From Oscillospiraceae bacterium (GTDB lineage Bacteria; Bacillota; Clostridia; Oscillospirales; Ruminococcaceae): a stretch of DNA of 64,000 bases. The stretch covers positions 189,599 to 253,598 of the forward strand of contig WQXO01000001.1 of the NCBI GenBank assembly GCA_009784825.1, written 5' to 3'. Shown here one piece after another: positions 62,170 to 64,000 of the stretch; positions within the stretch are counted from its first letter, which is position 1; the number at the start of each line of letters is the position of its first letter. Position numbers and translations under genes: made by a program. The notes under the pieces were generated by a model. That model did not search any database and was not told where the DNA came from. It was given only the letters and a program-made list of their open reading frames with translations.

Positions 62170-62904
62170 ATGGCACGAGCCTCAACCATTCAGCATACTC
62201 TTGATTTGGCTCTTCGGCTGATAGACACCACAGTCGGCAGAACAATTTCTGATGATGTAAGGGTGAAAATAAACGGGAGAGTATATCTGCCCAAGCGGTT
62301 TCCGGACGGAGATATATTATTCATAGGAACGGGCAGAACCGACTTTGAATTAACCGTTTCGGCACGAGGGTATGAGGAAAAAGTAATCAACGTGAAGTAT
62401 GACGAATTAGAAGAGGATATGCCGTATATCGAAACGCACATGATTCCAAGCGAGCGGTATTTGCCGGGTATACCGTGCTTCACGCTTAAGGGTGAGTTAA
62501 AGGGTATAACCGAGCTTGACGCAGTTAAGGTAATCCAGCACCCGTGTTATATAAAAGAGTTTGACCAGCGTAAACGGTTGATTACTATGTTTAACCCGTA
62601 TAACCTGCCCTTCAACCGAATGTACTACGCAACTGCCAAGGTCGATGACGGCGTGTATGAGCCGTTTATCATAATAAAACAAACTGCCGACAATGTTTAT
62701 AAAATCGCAAAAGCATTTGAAAAAGCGTTTGAACAGGTTCCGGTTGCCCCCCGAGTTATGGGGAAAGCACAAGACGGTGAATATCTCCTTCGGGTGAGGG
62801 ACGATTCGGAAAACGCCGAATGGATTATCCGTTATGTGACGGCGAAGGGTGAGTTTTTCAAGACAGTCGATTTTAACAGTGACGAACAGGTTGTTCTTAA
62901 GTAG
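62170..62904 (+). CDS. CIS-locus beta-sandwich protein of unknown function
   Basis: The 244-residue protein has a carboxypeptidase-regulatory-like beta fold (about 25-95, VRVKINGRVYLPKRFPDGDILF, TDFELTVSARGYEEKVINVKYDEL). A second beta region (about 105-244, AVKVIQHPCYIKEFDQRKRLI, FIIIKQTADNVYKIAKAFEKAF) follows. AAAAGGAGAG precedes the ATG. Located between the DUF4255 and sheath genes, it is likely a structural part or fibre adaptor. No precise homolog is recalled. Confidence 0.62.
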   Translation: MARASTIQHTLDLALRLIDTTVGRTISDDVRVKINGRVYLPKRFPDGDILFIGTGRTDFELTVSARGYEEKVINVKYDELEEDMPYIETHMIPSERYLPGIPCFTLKGELKGITELDAVKVIQHPCYIKEFDQRKRLITMFNPYNLPFNRMYYATAKVDDGVYEPFIIIKQTADNVYKIAKAFEKAFEQVPVAPRVMGKAQDGEYLLRVRDDSENAEWIIRYVTAKGEFFKTVDFNSDEQVVLK

Positions 62905-63108
62905 TCGGGGATTACTGAATGAAAAAGCAAGTAAAGGAGGGGGTACCCATTAAGATATACAGGTGCAGAAGCCCATCATAACAATTAATAATTAACAGTT
63001 AATAATTAATAATGATTGATAATTATTGAATTGATTGGCTATTAAGATTATCCAAAGTTAAAAAAGCAACAAAAATAAATTTACTAACCGAAAGGAGTAA
63101 AAACAAAA
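62905..63108. other. intergenic region before the sheath gene
   Basis: About 200 bases hold AAAGGAGGGGG at 62933-62943, a 20-codon frame at 62919-62981 (see rejected items), an ATTAATT-rich tract (62981-63030) and the sheath ribosome site AAAGGAG. No promoter or terminator is clear. Confidence 0.5.
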
Positions 63109-64000
63109 ATGGCTGAATATTTATCACCGGGCGTTTATATCGAGGAATATGATTCTTCGCCGCGCTCAATCGAGGGAGCGGGAACCAGCACCGCAGGCTT
63201 TATCGGTTTCACCGAAAAGGGCCCGACCACCGGAGCACCCGTTCTTGTCACAAACTTTGCCGATTATCAAAGGAAATTCGGCGGCTTTTTAAGCGAGTAT
63301 ACCCACGGCAAATATCGCTTCCTGCCTTATTGTGTGGAGCAGTTTTTCGCAAACGGCGGAACACGCTGCTTCATCAGCAGGGTTATCCCGTCCAACGCAA
63401 AAAGTGCATCCTCTAAACAGGGCAACCTTTCCGTTCGTGCGGCAAACGAGGGCAAATGGGGCAACAAGATTACCTTATCCTTTGTTTCCTCCAACAAACG
63501 CAAAATGCAGTTAATTTCGGAAGAGGGCGACAGAGTCTTTATCGCAAAATCCGTTGCAGGATTTGCAGAGGGTGATGTAGTCGAGTTTGCAGGCGAGTTC
63601 AACCGCATAGCTGCAATTTTAGACAATCTTATCACCTTTGAAAAAGCGTTCAGTGTCAGTCCTGTTGATGATGCGATTGCTCCTAAGCTTTTCGTGTATT
63701 CCTCGGAAATGGACATTATTGTTCGCAGTGAGGATGCGGCAGAGGTTTACAACGATGTTAACTTAAACGTGACCTCCAGCAACTATATCACTAAACGCAT
63801 GGGTGCAAGTGATATTGTTTCCGTAACCGCTAAGGATTCCGGCGAGCTTGACAATCCTGTGGCTGTGATATTCGGTGCGGGACAGGTGAAGGGCGTTATG
63901 TCGTTTGCAGGCGGCTCTGACGGAAACGCAGAATCGGCTGATGCGGGAACCTTCATCGGCGTCGACAACGGTCCCGGAAAAAGAACCGGTATCGAAGCGT
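63109..64000 (+). CDS. contractile tail sheath protein, 3' end beyond the window
   Basis: The first 297 residues run from MAEYLSPGVYIEEYDSSPRS, the classic opening of phage/Afp-type tail sheath proteins. GTSTAGFIGFTEKGPTTGAPVLVTNFADYQRKFGG, FLPYCVEQFFANGGTRCFISRV and NEGKWGNKITLS follow. Contraction of a sheath tube around the inner tube drives the spike. AAAGGAG precedes the ATG by about 11 bases. The C-terminal sheath domain and the expected tube, LysM, VgrG-like, gp25 and baseplate genes lie past the right edge. It is the strongest evidence that the locus encodes a contractile injection system. Confidence 0.96.
   Translation, partial: MAEYLSPGVYIEEYDSSPRSIEGAGTSTAGFIGFTEKGPTTGAPVLVTNFADYQRKFGGFLSEYTHGKYRFLPYCVEQFFANGGTRCFISRVIPSNAKSASSKQGNLSVRAANEGKWGNKITLSFVSSNKRKMQLISEEGDRVFIAKSVAGFAEGDVVEFAGEFNRIAAILDNLITFEKAFSVSPVDDAIAPKLFVYSSEMDIIVRSEDAAEVYNDVNLNVTSSNYITKRMGASDIVSVTAKDSGELDNPVAVIFGAGQVKGVMSFAGGSDGNAESADAGTFIGVDNGPGKRTGIEA

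Noticed and set aside
62919..62981. 20-residue frame before the sheath gene
   Set aside because: It has no good ribosome site for its own ATG and no recognisable product. The GGAGGGGG inside it would serve only a non-standard ATT start.
61428..63030. CRISPR-like repeats
   Set aside because: The ATTAATT tracts are simple microrepeats without fixed-length unique spacers.
45317..64000. Prophage tail module
   Set aside because: No capsid, portal, terminase, holin or integrase is seen, while AAA+ genes, PAAR-like DUF4280 and DUF4255 point to an injection system. The unseen right side could still change this.

Overview
The window reads as a chromosome segment of an anaerobic, Gram-positive Clostridia-type bacterium, probably in the Oscillospiraceae/Ruminococcaceae range. 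The evidence is strong AGGAGG-type ribosome sites, frequent TTG/GTG starts, consensus TTGACA/TATAAT promoters, RNase Y, many lipobox lipoproteins, an NPQTG sorting-type signal and a GH130 phosphorylase typical of gut ruminococci. No genus can be named from sequence alone.

The left half (1-29.4 kb) is mostly housekeeping with small signalling modules. A leftward group holds an aldo/keto reductase (cut by the window edge), an acyl-CoA synthetase and ParB. Rightward genes follow: RNase Y, then tyrS, an Abi_2-family protein and an HtrA-type protease. Leftward again are a BTAD/SARP-type regulator with its membrane partner, proA-proB, a beta-lactamase-fold lipoprotein and a BaiN/HI0933-type flavoprotein. 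Next come an LRR lipoprotein, a DUF3592 protein, tRNA-Arg(CCT), pheS-pheT and a lipoprotein with a His/Asp-rich insert. A three-gene module (binding-protein-like lipoprotein, REC/HD-GYP regulator, hybrid histidine kinase) runs leftward. YyaL/DUF255, tRNA-Trp and a phospho-sugar mutase close this part.

From about 29.4 kb the content changes. Two paralogous lipoproteins, a 50-residue stand-alone NPQTG sorting-type peptide and a GH130 phosphorylase lead into a contractile injection system (CIS) locus of the extracellular/Afp-PVC type. Its recognisable CIS markers are two AAA+ ATPases, a PAAR-like DUF4280 spike-tip protein, a DUF4255 (Pvc16-like) protein and a tail sheath running off the right end. 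No capsid, terminase or lysis genes are present.

The 32.7-46 kb part looks like a cargo region. It holds a 1284-residue protein with a duplicated PI3/4-kinase-like domain, a 932-residue protein with a J domain (HPD) and a possible ADP-ribosyltransferase-like fold, and a 551-residue protein of unknown type. The kinase-like protein and the 551-residue protein share a Gln-rich N-terminus, possibly a packaging leader. Each also sits next to one of two paralogous acetyltransferase-like genes. One AAA+ gene is co-directional with the cargo. The other sits in an operon behind an OmpR-type response regulator, divergent from a small histidine kinase.

The 50-62 kb operon adds several apparently membrane-bound or exported proteins: a pseudokinase-like protein with a C-terminal TM, a Cache/HAMP/degenerate-cyclase protein, a MORN-repeat membrane protein, a TolC-like coiled-coil protein and a 901-residue coiled-coil protein. 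Together they suggest a CIS tied to the cell envelope or to signalling rather than a plain released particle. That is inference. Short palindromes and AT-rich ATTAAT tracts punctuate many gene junctions.
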